A model generated the notes under the pieces. The model was not told the origin of the DNA. It did not search any database and was given only the letters and a program-made list of their open reading frames with translations. 64,000 bases of DNA from Romanomermis culicivorax (taxonomy: Eukaryota > Nematoda > Enoplea > Mermithida > Mermithidae). Within the stretch, counting starts at the first letter, position 1. Every line of letters starts with the position of its first letter. The DNA lies in NCBI GenBank assembly GCA_963922205.1, contig CAWUHX010000066.1:1178001-1242000 (forward strand). The letters run 5' to 3'. Below, one piece after another: positions 23,263-38,100 of this stretch. Position numbers and translations under genes: made by a program.

Positions 23263-26200
23263 ATGAGTTACTACAACGCAACTTTGGCCGACATGAAGAG
23301 ATGTCAAAATCTGGAAGTCACTGTCGTATTTGTTTTCGAAACTTGCTTAATCGCGGTCATGTCTATCGCGGCGCAGTATTGCAATTATTCTTGTTTACGA
23401 GCGATTTATAACTCGGGTGGAAACTTACCTCGTAACGTGAAAGTAAGCTCTCTACCATGTGGATAGTGCAAGCGGCACATTTTAGCTCTGCATACGCAAA
23501 CGAACTCTGTTTTTGAAATTTCTCTAACCTTGTCTATAGTCTTAAGGCCCTGTCATACTTCACCGCGCGGCGCCGTGCGGTACCGGCCGGCGCCGCGCGG
23601 CGCCGGTTGTCCTATTCATACTAACAGGCGGCGCCGTGCGGTACCGCGCGGTGGCTTGTCATACTTCGCCGCGCGGCGCCGTACGGCGCCGCTTTTTTAC
23701 TTTTGGATTTTGCTCTTCTCAAAAAATGTGTATTGGTTTAGTTGAAACCTGACGGGGCGCCGCAAAAATTACAAAAACCTATTCATACTTCAAAAGCGGT
23801 ACCGCGCGGCGCCCGCCGGCGCCGCATTTTAGTATGAATAGGACAACCGGCGCCGCGCGGCGAAGTATGACAGGGCCTTTACTATAACAAAAAAAATCGA
23901 TCAAAACATTGTAAGTTATAGAAATACAATTGAAAATGACTGCGCGCTAACAAAACTTTCCTGTGCTAATACATTCAAGCAGTCATTAGTGGCAGTACTG
24001 ATGTGTATGCTGCTAAAAAGCAGTGCTGTCAAACCATATCTCATGAACATAATAAAATAACTTAAAGTCTGGACATAAAATAAACTTGTGTGTGTGTGTG
24101 TGTGTGATTTGTTTGCATTTTTTGTGTGAAAATTTATTTACAAATACTTAAGTGTAAATGGTTTTGACGACAGTGACAATTTTTGTCCGACTTAAGGACC
24201 ATCTATACTTTTCTCGCTAAAAAACATACGCAAGCGATTTGCTCTTCAAGTATTGAAGCAATTTCAGTATATAATACATCGCAAGGTAGGTATTGAAATT
24301 TCCGATCGAATGATACTCAACACCTTCAACAAGTATCTATTGAGCGCTTTAAATCCAGCTTTGACGCAAGAAAGGTAAGAAACGCAAGATTCTTACAAAA
24401 TAGCTGATTTCTGCCACACTATGCAAATGTTTTTTGCAAAATATATTTCACTGGATAGAACTCGTCAAGATCTTTCTTACGCACAGAGAAAATGAGGGAT
24501 TCGTTCGATTTTGATCGTTGCAATCACTTGCGACAGATTTTCGAGAAAAAAGTATAGATGGGCCTTTATAAGTATTTCATAAAAAACATACTAGACAGAT
24601 TATATTTCGAAACTGTAAAAAGGCCAACCTTCCTTAACTTCTTTACACTGAAATTTGCATAAGTGTGCAAAACAATAGTAAGTTGGCCTATACCTGATCT
24701 CACCAACCACTGAAGCATATTTAAAGATAAAACATGCGTTACATAAATCATCTCAAAAACTTTAACGGTGCACATTATGATTAATCATCGGCACCCAGCA
24801 GTTTCTGCAGCATGGAACTCTGAATTTTTGTGAAGTTTGAAAGGTTGTAAGTCCTTAGCAGTGCAAAGTCAATCTTTCATCAGATAAGATACTTTTTTGA
24901 TATTTGAAGAATCTATGAAATGCGACCATTTAGACATTTATATCAAGTACAGGCTAACTTTCCATTGTTTTTCACATTTATGCAAATTCCGGTGTAGAGA
25001 ACGCTCATTGGGAAAAACGGTTGGTGTAACGTTACTACCTTGGCTGCGCGCTGTCGAATGCACTATCATATTATACAGCACAGAATTTCTCATAATTTCG
25101 AACTAGAACTAAGCTGCTCTGATAAATTCACTGGAATAGTAACTTTTATTTAGAACGTGATAGCAAAATAATTTATAGATCATTCCATAATATGCTCACA
25201 ATTTCCGTAACCCTCAAAAAGCCGTGAGTTTCTAACATAACTTTAGGAAACCCTCTCGAAAATCGTTTCGCCTTTTTATTGTAATTATAAGGTAAATATT
25301 CAAATTAGGTGTAAATACGACAATCTTTATAATTTATCGAATGCATCAGCCACTATTCACGAGCACACATTAAGACACGCTGATCTACAGCTAACTATTC
25401 CAAGGATTTACCCTCATTCGATGAGCACAAGAAGTCGAAAAGTTGTGAGGAATATGATGAACGCAAAATTTCTTGTACCCAGCTCTTGAGCACAAATGAC
25501 TGCCACAACAACACTCGAAAAACGTTGGATAGTCGATTTTTTCGAATGCACGGCTGATTGAGCAATAATCATATAATTTTAAAAGAATAACTATGGATGA
25601 CCAATCAAGACTTATTGTATTCTGCCGAAGTTTAGAAATATAAAAAAAGATTTCAGCTGGAAACATCTGCAGTAAAGATATAGTTGCAAATTAAATTCGA
25701 CATTCATGACATACATTTAATCATGGCTGAACTTTCTTTCCAGGACGAATTATACCGCGAATGATTAGGAATAAATAGGATTAGAATTTTCGGATCAGCT
25801 TCTTATTATGAAGAAACAGTTGAGAAAAATAGTGGAATGTGTCTTTTTCTGTACCTTTCAGATTTTGATGCTCAACTGCAACACGGCTTTTTTGATCCGA
25901 AGTTTTCATTTTATGAGTTTGGCGATCTACCACTTTTTGTTGACCATAATCACCTTTCAAATCGAATTCGTTCGACATTGGCATTGCGCCATTTTCGAAT
26001 TTTTCTACGTCACGACGTCGATAGCCGGCTCGACGTCGTTGTTTTTTGTTAGTTTGGAACGGTTATACGTGACGTGTAAGAAAAATAAATCGGACCGAAA
26101 CAATTCGGAGGACGACGCCGGTGGTTGGAAAATTACTATCGCTTGCGCCACTACATGGATTATTGGTAAGCATCTCAAATTTAGAATTCTCGTAATCAAA

Positions 26201-29200
26201 TCGAAAAATCACAAAAATTATAACTATTGTCAAAATCGTTCATACAAAGTTCTAACTGTATAATTTTTACACAGAAACCTGTAAGGTTAGTTGAGCATAC
26301 TTCCAAATTGTCCGTCCTATGTAAAACATAGTTTAAAAGAAAAAAGTGAAGCTGTACTTGAGTTAAAAAAGAGCATAATTGTGTCGCATGATTATCGAGA
26401 AACTCTCCTATGAGAAGTCTAACAACAAACAAGCTGACGCTTCCAATCGTTCCAATTCAACCTGAAAATTTTCCCTGTTGGTTTTTTGATCAATGGCGTG
26501 GGAAGACAGTTTGGATTTACACCTCACCCAGATTCGCAAGGATAACGATTCTAGCGCCCGCGGCCCGTACTCCTGTTCTGCCCAAAAAATATTCTGATGG
26601 CTCTTGCCTGGTCTCAGACACGTAAAAACTTATAATCGTCTATGCTTACTCTCAACAGTCAGTTCCATGAAGTTGTTATCTATGAAAGTATCGTCATTTC
26701 TACTCAGGAATACAACAAACAAGATTCGAATTTTTGGAAACAAAACAAGTTCATTATTCATGGCAATGCCATTCAATCAAGGTGATTTGAATTAGTCCTT
26801 GCAAGTGTAAATTTCAATGATTTTATTGAATGACGATCCTAAAATTAGTTCCCGAAACCTCGCTGGAATTCTATGATCTGTTTATTATAAAATGATCGCG
26901 GGTTGAAAAATGACGAAGCATGGGTACCGTCCTCAAAAATCTTTACTGTTGCACTTTTTACTCAAAAAGGGTTTGCTGAGTAGGCCCGCAAATTTCCAGT
27001 CCTGTGCGACGTATGGTTTAGCAAGACATCGTAAAAATATGAAACAGTGGTTGCTTTCCACTCATAATACTTACAAGTATTTCAAGAAAAACGCACTATT
27101 GACCTTGAATGTCACATCAAGTAAACATGTGCACAGTGTTGTGGTCTCTCAAAGTTCATACAGAACCGACAGAGTGAGCCAAATGTGAAGTATTCTGGGT
27201 GGAAAAGTCACGACGAACAGGTTATTGAAACGCTTTTATGGAAAATGAAAATTGCTTGAAAATTAGCTTTCCTGCGATCAGTGAAAAGAGATTCTGCGTC
27301 ATTTCATAGAACGATAAAATGTAAACTTTTTGATTAGGTCACGATATGAGCTGTGTGTGATTTTTTTGCGGTGAAACCCAAGGGAAAAATTGAAATAATG
27401 AATGATCATTCAAGCAGTTTAAATACAATTTTGCAACTCTGCACAACTCTCAAGTTATTAACTAACAATCAAAGTTTAAAAATGAATATTTCAACGATTA
27501 CTATGAATATGAAACATGAATTTTAAATCTTTCAAAAATATATAAAATTTTAATCTTGAGGCAAAAAACATTACGGGATAACCGAATATTCAAAAATTTT
27601 AATAGATGGTTTTTGGTTTTACACTGATGAGAAATGTTCTTCATGAAAAAGTCTATATTCGTTCATTACATGCTACTAATGCTGCGATCCACTATATGTT
27701 TTAGTGCACCTATAATAAACAGTGAGTAGTTTCAAAATCTAAATTTTATTCTCTTCAGAAGTTCATTTAGAATTAATATTATGAATGCGGGAAAAGGAAG
27801 CTGAAGTGCGCGAATATATTACTGTTTATAGTATCGCCTATAGCTATTTTTACTTAATTAGTATCATTTTAATCAACGTCTTATAAATATAAGAAACACG
27901 TCTCATGTGTTTCAATATTCATACAGTTACGAATTGCAATTCGTTCCTTTTATTAATACTTCCTGGAAATAATGATGTAAAAAAGTGATTGGGATAAAAA
28001 TCGTGTGGCCGGATGGAAATTCGAATATTAAATTAGATCTACAGGTATTAGAAAATGCAAAAGTAAAATACTGATATAAAATTTAATATTCATAAAAAAT
28101 TCATTCTTTCATGTCTTCAAAACACAACTGACCAAATCGACAGCTTTATTCGATTCATTCAGTAGGTCGAGAATAAAAATAAAAAAGTATCAATATTTCG
28201 CCGATTCGCCAAGGAACAGAGGGACACTCTTAAGCATCTTCATAGAAATTTCCCTTTTCGAATAGAAAATAGACTCTATAGAGTTTCAGTAAATAATACA
28301 CATATCCATTTAGAAAACTATACTTGTCCCTAAAACCACAGTAAATTGTTCATAGATTATCCAATTTTTAATGTGAGTGTATGGTTTAACCAACTGGGTT
28401 AGTACGAAACAGGATCTATTGTACATTGTTGAATTTTACATGAAATGTAACAGACGATAGGTCTACTGAAACAGAAATTGAGAGATATTTCTTGAAAAGA
28501 TTCATATGTGTGGTACAACACATGATAATTCGACGAAAAATTTCTTGCCAAGTCAAAATGCGATAGTCAGTTTTTCTTAAAATGCTTCTAAAAAACGACA
28601 TTGGGAAACAAATGCCATTTCATGTGTTTGTGATTCTCTGCAAATCTACAAGTCACTTGGAGTTTGAAATTTTCAAACAAAGTCAATTTGCAATCTAATT
28701 GTACAGTAAAGGCTATGTGCACACGATTTAAAAGACATTAGTTGTTTTTGCCGCTTGAGTCGAGTTATAGCAATGCCATTTGGTCATACGAATTCCTACA
28801 ACATCGTGAAATCTTTTAGCCAATAGGTGGTGACATAATTTAGCGCCAAGAATAATTTTTGCTATAAAATTACAACATAGATAGAGATATAAATATCGAA
28901 GGGAAAACAAGAATTAATGCAGCATCTCGGCATTTGATTAAGATGCAAATGATTTCTGACAATTACACTATAAGCTGCTATGACGCCTTAGAAAATAATA
29001 CTTTTTCAACATTTTACTGACATTCCAGGGGCTACTACCTACGTTATTATGATCATTATTGCCGATCATAGCCGACCCATATGCTACTGCTATGTCACGG
29101 CTATCTGGCCGGCGCCAGGCGTCAAAGTGGTCACCTTATCCATGATCTTGATCCTGTTGATAAGTTGCTTGATTTATTACGCCGTTTATCGTATCAATCG

Positions 29201-32200
29201 GCGGTATTTGTGCGATTTCACATTGAACACGGCTCGTCATTCACTAACCGAACGATTCGTTATGTGGTGCAACGTCAGCGCTACCCGTTGGTTGATACCG
29301 GTGACGATTTTTCACGGCGTCATCTCCATTTTTGTCATGGCCACCATAAATATCGGTTTGGCTTATTTTTCCGGCGTTTTCACCACGTCTTACGTGAATT
29401 TCATTGTGGCCTATTTGGTCATTTATTGTTTGGATACGTTGCTACATCCGGTCCTATGTGTCAGGTTAGTATAATTACTTTGTGGACTGAAAGCTGCATC
29501 TCTTACGAGAGTATCCCGAAGTTGTAAATTTTAGAACTGGAAACTTTTGAGCATGATCAATCATTGATCTAGGATATTTTGGCGCGAGCCATTTCTGCAC
29601 CAGGTAACATTTTTCATTTCGGCGTGAATTATGCTGATATGATGATTAAGAAAGGGAATTTGATAATTTAATCGAAGCAAATGGAAATATTTTTGGCGAA
29701 TCCAAGGGCTTTGACGGCACGCAATATACTTGCCGTCCGGAGTCCGATTCGTATTTACTTGGAATTCCACGTTCCAAAGTTTCAAATCGTTGAAAATCGA
29801 CGATTTTTTCGAGTTTCATCTGGTATTGTCGTCGTTCACTTTTGCACAATTCCAAGACTTGAAATTTCCAAGTGATTTCTACAACACTCTATTTTTCCAG
29901 GCGTCGACTCGTATGCTCTGAAAATTTCTGATTAGGATTCCTAGATTTGGAAGAATTCATGAATTTCCAGTTAGAAAATTCCATTATTTATGCATGGGAG
30001 CATTTATTAAGATTGTGTATGCTTCATTAACCACCCATTATGGCATATTTGCCGAGGGATGCTTTACATTCACTTCTTATTTTTTAGCATTATATATTGG
30101 AAACTGATTTTGACAGTGCAGATTGTAACAAGAATTTTTCTCACTGGGAGTAGAAGAACATCCAACGTTTTATGAGATGGTGAGAGTTCACCTTGAGCTA
30201 CATACAAATTTCTATTGAATAATTGCAAAATTGATACCTAATTTGCATAGTTTTGGAATAAAAAAATCCCTGTTCACCTTGGATAGTTGATATTTTGATG
30301 AGGTCAAAAAGCATATTGACGAAGTCAAAGACTTTCTGGGTGAGGTTAGCCATGGTCTCTTTGTTTTCAAATGAGCTTCGGAAATAGAAAATCAGGGAGC
30401 AGACAATTAACCTGCATCGTAGGCCGAAATCATTTTTCTCAATTTGTTCGTCTAACTGCTATAGTCAACTCGAGAAAAAACGTGTCCGTACACACGGGTT
30501 GGTTATTATTTGCATGAACACCGCGGCTCATTTGCAAAAACAAACTATACCCAAACAGTCTATGCCGATTAACATTATAATTCCCATGATCGCATGATTA
30601 TGGCTAGCATTATGGCACAGCTGTCTAAGCATTGTTTCAATCTAAATAAGCATGTCATTTTGAAAAAGTTAATATTCAAGTTCATGATTTATAAAGAATG
30701 AAGTAATAGAGTCTAAGTAGTCCGAAAAGTGAGTAGAAAGAGAAAAAGTTGATAGAAAAATAAAATAAAAGGAAATAAAGAAAAAACTAGGTGTGTGTGG
30801 TCAATCGATAATATAAAGAAAAATTGTTTCGTATGCTCTGAGAAGTAAATCAGATTGTGATTGGAAACTTGGTGGAATCTGAAGCCCTAATCGTCTGAAT
30901 TAACACGCAATTAATTATCCACTGAAGATAATTATTTTTTGACCGAAGCCCCAGCAGTTAATAATTAACGGTTAATAATCTTCAGCTGTCCTTCCTAAAT
31001 TATGTTAATTACAAATCCGTAGGCATATCTTTGCCTTCCCGGATTAAACCCAATTACGGCTATGAATATTTATTTCGTGCTCGGAAACTAGACTAGATGA
31101 CGAAGAAAAATTTCATTAAGTTCCATAATTTTTTCGTTCTGGTCATTATCGGGTAAATGTTCACGAAAAAATATAAAAAAATATTCCACGGTAATAGGAA
31201 TACAAACGTCCGAGCTTTTACTTAACCAGGAAGATGAATCATACAAAAATCAAATTTTTCAATATCGGCCAGTAAAATCTAAAAATACGCTACGTATGCC
31301 ATTAAGTTTCCCGAAATAGATTCGATAAGAAATATTAGTTCAACAATCTACTGTGGAATTCACAGATTTGAGTCATTACTAGATCACTTAAGAGTAGTAG
31401 CAACGCATATGCGATCGATTTGAATTGTAAATCTGATCATTTGCCGAGAACCTCTAATTTTTTATGTCAATTTATGCATCAAAAATAGTGAATTGATATC
31501 TTGTAACGTTCATAGTTGCCTAAATTGTAATTAGAAAACCTCCGGATAAAACAAATGAATAGAGTCCAGGAAAACAACAGTTTGCAATTACAGGCCTTCA
31601 ATGTTTTTGAATTCAGTTGTGACATGTATCATATTTTTCCAAACTCATCAAAAACAAAAAGCACTGTGTTAGCATCAAACAGTTTTGAGTCGTCTTTTGT
31701 AATAGAAAAAAGCTTTTCAGCGCAAAACAAGTGGTATAATTTTCATGATATTGGTAGACATCGGACATCCGATTCATTACTGAATTTACTTATAGCGCTT
31801 TTAAATGATTTTTCGAAGCATATTGCTGACATTAGATTTTATTTATCAGTTTTTCTATTCCAGATATAACCGTCCGATCCGAAAAATCTTTCTGCACATG
31901 AATCCGGCTATGGCGTCTTTCGATTGGTCGAAGATTTTCGACTTTTTCTCTAGACACTTTTCCATTTTTCGTCCAATGTTCAAAACTGAGAAAAACGACG
32001 ACAATCATCATAGACTTTCGAAATCAGGCGATCACCGCATTTCTTACCGTCGTCGTTTTCATAAAGGCGATGGTCAAAAATCGACCTCGACATCGACAGC
32101 TGATGGTAAACACGAAGAAACAGAAGATGATCGGAAGCCAACAACCGAAATCGAGAGTTTGAAGGAAGAAAAAAGTTTACTGTACACCAACAAGGAAGAA

Positions 32201-32380
32201 AAAGAAAAGAAACAGGAAGTTGAAGAAGTAACGGTTTGTTGCACGGGCAGGGATGATTATCGGCGACGGGGTTTTTACCATGGCGATATGACAGGCAGGA
32301 GACAAATCGTAGAGTACAGGATGACGCCGGAGAAAAATCAAGATATAATAGAAGAAATTTGGAATGGTTATCATAAATAG
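23263..32380 (+). CDS. Nematode chemoreceptor, Sra superfamily (Sre/Srab-like), gene 1, 4 exons
   Basis: Exons: 23263-23442, 25862-26165, 29029-29464, 31864-32380; introns 2.4, 2.9 and 2.4 kb. All borders are GT/AG and the phases (0, 1, 2) join to one 478-aa frame. Exon 1 encodes TM1. Exon 2 encodes TM2, TM3 with LERLYVT at its inner end, and most of TM4. Exon 3 holds a Cys pair in ICYCYVTA, TM5, the loop motif LNTARHSLTERFV, TM6 and TM7. Exon 4 is a tail of about 170 residues, very rich in Lys, Glu, Asp, Ser and Thr, ending in a motif shared with gene 2 (IVEYR, later QD, E, WN, H). Known: Sra-superfamily receptors are G-protein-coupled and act mainly in chemosensory neurons. The tail is unusually long for the family. 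The superfamily assignment is firm; the exact family (Sre or Srab) is not. The start ATG is the first in frame. Confidence 0.8.
23545..23878. mobile_element. GC-rich Harbinger-type MITE, copy 1, TTA duplication
   Basis: 334 bp. The ends are inverted repeats, AGGCCCTGTCATACTTC and its complement. TTA stands directly outside both ends (23542-23544 and 23879-23881). Both sub-terminal parts are built from palindromic CGCGCGGCGCCG and GGTACCGCGCGG blocks; the centre carries TTTTTTACTTTTGGATTTTGC. TTA/TAA duplications are the hallmark of the PIF/Harbinger superfamily. No coding capacity. Confidence 0.8.
24087..24106. repeat. (TG)10 microsatellite
   Basis: Uninterrupted TG dinucleotide run in intron 1 of receptor gene 1. 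Confidence 0.9.
26166..29028 (+). other. Intron 2 of receptor gene 1
   Basis: Donor GTAAGC at 26166, acceptor ACATTCCAG. Contains an inverted copy of the dispersed repeat described at 20755 (about 26900-27090). No exon or complete element seen. Confidence 0.65.
29465..31863 (+). other. Intron 3 of receptor gene 1
   Basis: Donor GTTAGT at 29465, acceptor TTCTATTCCAG. Includes a dispersed-repeat copy at about 30410-30625 (starting CTGCATCGTAGG). No coding sequence recognised. Confidence 0.65.
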
Positions 32381-35101
32381 TGAAACAAGCTTTTATTAAT
32401 ATTGCGACCTAAAAATGATGTGCTTAGAGTGGAAAGTGTCGTTTATAAATTTAAAAATGACAAAAAAAGAAGTACGTCTTCGAATTAGGTTATACAAAAC
32501 GCTTACTGTACAACTTTTTACTGGAAAAATGGTAAGAGATAGTCGAGATACGACATACGGATTAGAAAGGAATGATAAAAATATGAAACAGTACTTGCTT
32601 CTACTTTTAATATTTACAAGTATTTGTAGAAAAACAAACTACTGACTGAATTCAAGGTCATGTTTCATGAAAATTTCATGTTGATATGCTATGAACTGGT
32701 TATTGATTTCAGAATATTCGTGCAGCTAATCATTTCAGAAATGATATTCAATAATAAAGACGAATAATAGCCATTTGATATTTTTATTGGAGCAGTACAA
32801 AACTCTACAGATGAAAGCTGCATATTAATCATTATCATATATTTTCATTTTTCGTTAACCAGGAAGTTATGAATGTAGTATAACACACTCTAGCTAAACC
32901 GGTACTATTCATCATTTTTCTAAATGACAGTAAACTCAATAAGCAACATATAACGTCAATAATAAAATGTACTTACGTTCTCGTTTTGTTTTTGTTTTCC
33001 TTTGTAAATATTTACATAAATCATGTTTATCCATAAAAATACAATTATTTAGTCGTTATATTTTTTGGTTAAAGAATAAAGTGGTGTTCTATTCTGGATC
33101 CTGCCTGACTCGCAGGTATAATGATTCGAGAACTTACTCGTCTTACCAGTCTCCTCTACAAACTGTCCGAGCTGGTTCTCCTCTCTTCCCCTCATCCTCC
33201 GTTGTTCACCACCCGTCTATCGTCCATCATTTCATCTTTCATGAATAGCAGCGAAGCAGCGATTCGATGAAGATAAGTTCAATACGAAGAATTTTTTTAT
33301 TATTACTGTAGTCAATATTGAAAACAAATTTTCGTTTACGAGAGGTCATGAAGACAAATTGACACGTCAACGTAATAAATTACTGTATGTGTCGACGCAT
33401 CAAAAGTAGATGAACATGATCTTGTTTGTGGTATTCTGATTATCCCCATATGTCGTCATGAAATTCAGCGTTTTTGCTTCAGTGTAAAGTTCCGCACTCC
33501 ATGCGCTATAGTCAAACGTGGAAGTCGTTTCAATACTCCATTCATTTTGAAATGATCGATGCAGCAGGCGGAGTTTCGGGATGACATTGTTAGTGCATGT
33601 CACCTGCAGTTTAACTTTCTCGATATGTTTATGCGTATGATGAGTTAAGCTACAGCTGGGCTGCAGCTTAACGGCAATGGTATAACATATAGAATTAAGC
33701 TACAGCTTAAGCTGCAGCTCAGCTGGAGCAAGTCTCTTTGATGAAACCGGCACCTGTCATTCAAATTCGGATGAACGCTTTTCTCTAGTTGGGGATGCAT
33801 TTACGGTATCAGGCATCCCATCCATGCACATTGTGAAAGTAGGGAGAAGGTGTCATTAGGTGGGTGCAACTGCCTTTAAAAGACTATATGTGACATGTTT
33901 TATGATCACTCTCACAATTTTGTGTATTTTGTGCGAGCCACGCGCCATCATTTTGTTATTGTCATTTTACACCAATAAAGTGGGGCGGTCAAATTGGTAT
34001 TTAGCCATATATTCTTCTGGAACAGCGTCTCACATTCCCGACTCTTACGAGGAGCATTGGGTAAGGTTCTCTGGAGTACTCTGGTAGTTTTTCGGCTGCA
34101 AGCTGTTGGATTCCAGTTGCTGAATAGTGACTGAAGGTTGTGTTTAGCTCTGCTAAAGAACTGTTGCACTGTATCAGCCTTTACCAGTAGGAAGCTCACT
34201 TGAGTGACCTGCGATAGCTAGTTTGGTACAAGCCAATAGACTCTTTAGTAATATTGCTAACGTCTCTTCTGACCTAAGCAGAGACCCCTAAACATAACAC
34301 TTTATGGTTTTTTCGCTTTTGCATTTTTTGCTTTTTACACCCCCATTAATCGGGATCCGCAGCAGATTTCAGCTCTTGTATGTTCAAATATAAATAAAAT
34401 TGTGCCACGTTTAAAATATTTTAATGATTAAAAACGACATGCAGACACACTAAAACTTTCGCTTTCGCCTTTATTCAACATAAAACTTGACTTCATTTCC
34501 AGATCTATACTCGCACCATAGCTGCCTGCCATCAACTTCCCATCCGAATAAATATTTCTGTGACACCAAAGCCTGGTTTCTCAGTCATTTGTTGAACTAT
34601 GCTATTTTTAAATCATCGATGCATTGATCCAACGAAAATAAGTTCAATGTGGAAAAAACTAGTAAGCTTATTACTGTAATCAATGAAGGAATTTTTTCGT
34701 CAGTAAGTGGCATATACAACAGCAGAAAATTTCTTCCAATAATTTGGTTAAGATATCAAAATTTCTCGTGTAATACTCATGTATCGACGCAGTTCTGTGC
34801 AAATCGATAGTATGGCTTGCCGTTTTCATGAAAAAATTTAGCATTTTTCACCAGTACGAAGTCTTCTACTATGTGCTAATTGCGTATCAAACTGAATCTT
34901 CTTTCATAGTTTTCACTGCATATGTAATTAATTGGGCAATAGTAACATCTAACTTATAAATAATCCGGTTTCTCACACAATGTTCGCATGCTAATATGTA
35001 TAAAATATGTTAGCAACAGACGCTTCTTACTTATTTGTGACCGTGTTAAAATTTTTTGAAAATACTTAGTGTGACTGAGAAACCAGGACCAGGTTTGCAC
35101 C
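32381..35101. other. Region between the two convergent receptor genes
   Basis: 2.7 kb between two stop codons, no exon accepted. It holds an inverted dispersed-repeat copy (32490-32645), a copy of the CTGCAGCTTAACGGCAATG family (33640-33750), and two copies of a repeat with AAGTTCAATNNGNA... TTATTACTGTAATC (33270-33320 and 34638-34685). A frame at 33860-34087 contains KRLYVTC, which recalls the receptors, but its context is not that of a transmembrane exon. Confidence 0.5.
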
Positions 35102-38100
35102 TTAAGCCCTATGAACAGAGTTCCACATAGATTCCAACAAATCTTGGCTGGCTCCAGGAGGCAAGCGATATTCCACGATAACTTTCCTACCGGCGGCCAC
35201 GTCTTTTTTCGTGGCCGTTAAATTGAAATCGACGAGAGTCGACGAGGGAGTGGCCAGAAAAGCGCTCGTCTCGTTAACGTTGTTGAGCGGCGATTCTTCG
35301 CCTAGGAGAAGCAGAGGACTACTCGGCGTTGTCGTCGAGACTATGGGGACACCGCGGCGTCGATCGTCACCCTTGCGCCAAACGATGGTCGATTCACCGC
35401 CGATTCCGAGGCTTTTTGAATCGCGTTCGCCGCCATCGGGAGCGGTGGAGTTTTTCGTTCGACGACGACTACGCCAGGAAATAATGTTGAATAAGGTGGG
35501 GTAATTTGACCGTAAAACTTTGTTGTAGAGGAAATCGTTATATCTAAAGAAAATGGCGTATATGAAGGAACGCGAGTCACAAAAAATTTTCCTGGAGCAC
35601 CATGAATTTCTCTTTGGAGAGAGACTCAAGCTACAGGTAATTTACAGTTCACGCTCCACAGTTCAACTCTGAAAGTATAGCTTCCTTCTCTGTGCTAAGT
35701 TTAACATCTAAAATCTGCAATATGTGAATTACAAATTCTTCCAAAAATTGACACATAAAAAAATTTTCCTTGTTTCCGAGTACGTCGATTCCATGATAAG
35801 TTGATTACTTAGTTTTTCGAAAGATACACAAACTATTTTTTGTAGTTTGAGTTATTTTTGACCAAAAAGAGGCAAAAAATGTGTTCACAGAATTCTTCAA
35901 AAAATTACGTGCTTCCAATAAATGTGAAATAGTCTTCTGAAATTTAGCCGGAACTATGACGGGAATAAGCAAGCGATGTCGTGACCACAAGCTAATCCCT
36001 CCCTGGAGCATGTGTGGCCACAAAGAATACATCTAAAGAGTGTGAATAGGACAAGAGAAAATCCTTCATAGAAACTCATCACATATTGGTTAATCCCTCG
36101 CCTTTTAGTGATAGCTCGTTTACGAAAATTTTCAAAACTGTTGCGTGTTCGAAGCATGTCTACTGGATGACTGAAACACACGCCATTGTGCTATATTGGT
36201 TAGAAACTGGGTGGCACAAAAAGCGACTGACAAATTACAAAACGGAATTTCAGCATATGATGGTTCAACATTAGAAGGATATCGAAAGCAACAACGAGTC
36301 GATCAAGCCGCTGCTATTATAGTCTGTTTTTCTGAATATGCTTCCAAATAAATAATCTGGACAGCAAGTACTATTTCATGTTTTAAGCATTTTCTACCGA
36401 CCCATAGATCATGTGGGACTGAAAATTTGTGACAAAACTCAACTAACACTGAGTAATTTTTTGAGGAAAAATTCTGTCGTAAAATGTTCATCTAGAATAT
36501 TTTGAGGTCACTACATATGTGTGTCATTTTTCGTTTGAGAAGTATTTTATAAAAAACAGGCTGCAAGTCATAATCGACGTCGGGATTGCATTCAAGAAAA
36601 TTCAAATATTTATATGTAGTGGAGACGTGTACACGTCGATTCATGGGGAGATGCCGCTAAAGAATGACATCGAACTTTTGGGGCATAATACAAGCTTATT
36701 ATCTATATTCAAAGCACCAACCAAATCGAAAAGCGTTCTAATAAATCAAACGGAAGATCTATTGTTTCCTGATAATAATATTCACTTTACAAAATCTATT
36801 AAACAAAAACATTTTAATGTTTACTGTCCTAATACCACTGTCCTAATTAGCACTTTACACTAATGAATCCTACAGTAAGTTGTGGGCCATCCATTGGCCT
36901 AATTTTGAGTAAATTTTCAGAAGAGGATGTCTGACGTACCTAAACTTGCAAATGTCAAAAGAAGTGTATGTCAAAAATCGAAAAAATCGAAAATTTTCAA
37001 CTTTCGTCTTACTGTAGCTATGCGAGTTTTGATTTTCAGGCAAAATGAATATCATTTTCGTTTTTAGCACATCAAGTTACTCCAAATATGTGATTTTCAG
37101 GTAGGGTTAATTTTTTTACTTATCACAACTAAGCTGAATGCTCTCAGAAATCGTGTCCTAAAAGTTTCTTGTTACTCCTGAATGCCGCTCAGCATCTTAT
37201 AAAGCAATGCTATCAGAATACCATTCATTTCGTAATTGCAAGGCGGACTTGGCTTAATTTTTTTACAAATGAAAATTAAATTAATATGCACCACTTTTGT
37301 AAATGTGGCATCTCAAAAATGGGCATGTGAGATCATGAATTTTTCTGAAATGAAATGCTTACAAATGAAAGTGGAAAGCAGGAACAATTTTCTTTTGAAA
37401 TTTACGGCTAAATCCCCTGTCATGGAAGAGAAATTTTTTGAGCTTTTTTTGATCATTTAACAAAGAAAAATTACTGCAGTAAAAGCTTTTTACAAACAAA
37501 TTTTTCAAAAGAGGTTTGTAAAAGCAGCAGAATGAAGTTTACAATCATACAAAAATGACTACAGTAAAAGTCCTCCGAGAAATTGACACTTACGAAAAAC
37601 CAGTTATGACGGAATGTTACAAATGGAGCAAGCTATTGTTGCCGTTTGATATCAATGCAGCAACTTGTTATGTTATTCTGTTACATACCATTGTCCATTA
37701 TTTCGATGTGATTCTCCGAACGCAAGAAGATGCTTCTGCAAATCACAGCCAAAGCTGCAGCGTAAGCTTTTTTCTATAAGTAGCAGTCACGACCACAATT
37801 TCAAAACGATACTTTAGTAGTAAGAACTGGTTACAGTATTAAGCAAAGATCTTCTCGAATCGAAATACTCTGTAGTATAAAATGAGAATTAAAGAACTAC
37901 TTCATAGTTATGTTATTTGAAAGATTGAAAATAGTTTATGAGTAGAAAAGCCCACCTTAAAAGCTATATCTATATTTCTAAACTATAGCTATACTCATAC
38001 ATGCACAGGATGGAAATTCTGCTGGGGGTCAGCCAGGACAGTGGAGTGGAATAAAATTTTTTTAAACCGCGATTACCAAAAGAAAGATTTTCTAGCATCC

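Larger units (their letters stand above)
23443..25861 (+). other. Intron 1 of receptor gene 1
   Basis: Donor GTAAGC at 23443, acceptor TACCTTTCAG. It contains the full-length GC-rich MITE at 23545-23878 and a TG dinucleotide run. A short direct duplication theme around CACTGAAGCATATTT (24708 region) recurs near 52435. No exon seen inside. Confidence 0.7.

Noticed and set aside
23545-23878. CpG island or promoter at the GC-rich block in intron 1 of receptor gene 1
   Set aside because: The block is a MITE with inverted ends and a TTA duplication, repeated elsewhere in the window.
33860-34087. Frame containing KRLYVTC, similar to the ERLYVT motif of the receptors
   Set aside because: The neighbouring residues do not form the expected TM3 and loop, the frame is bounded by stops without splice sites, and the shared word is short.
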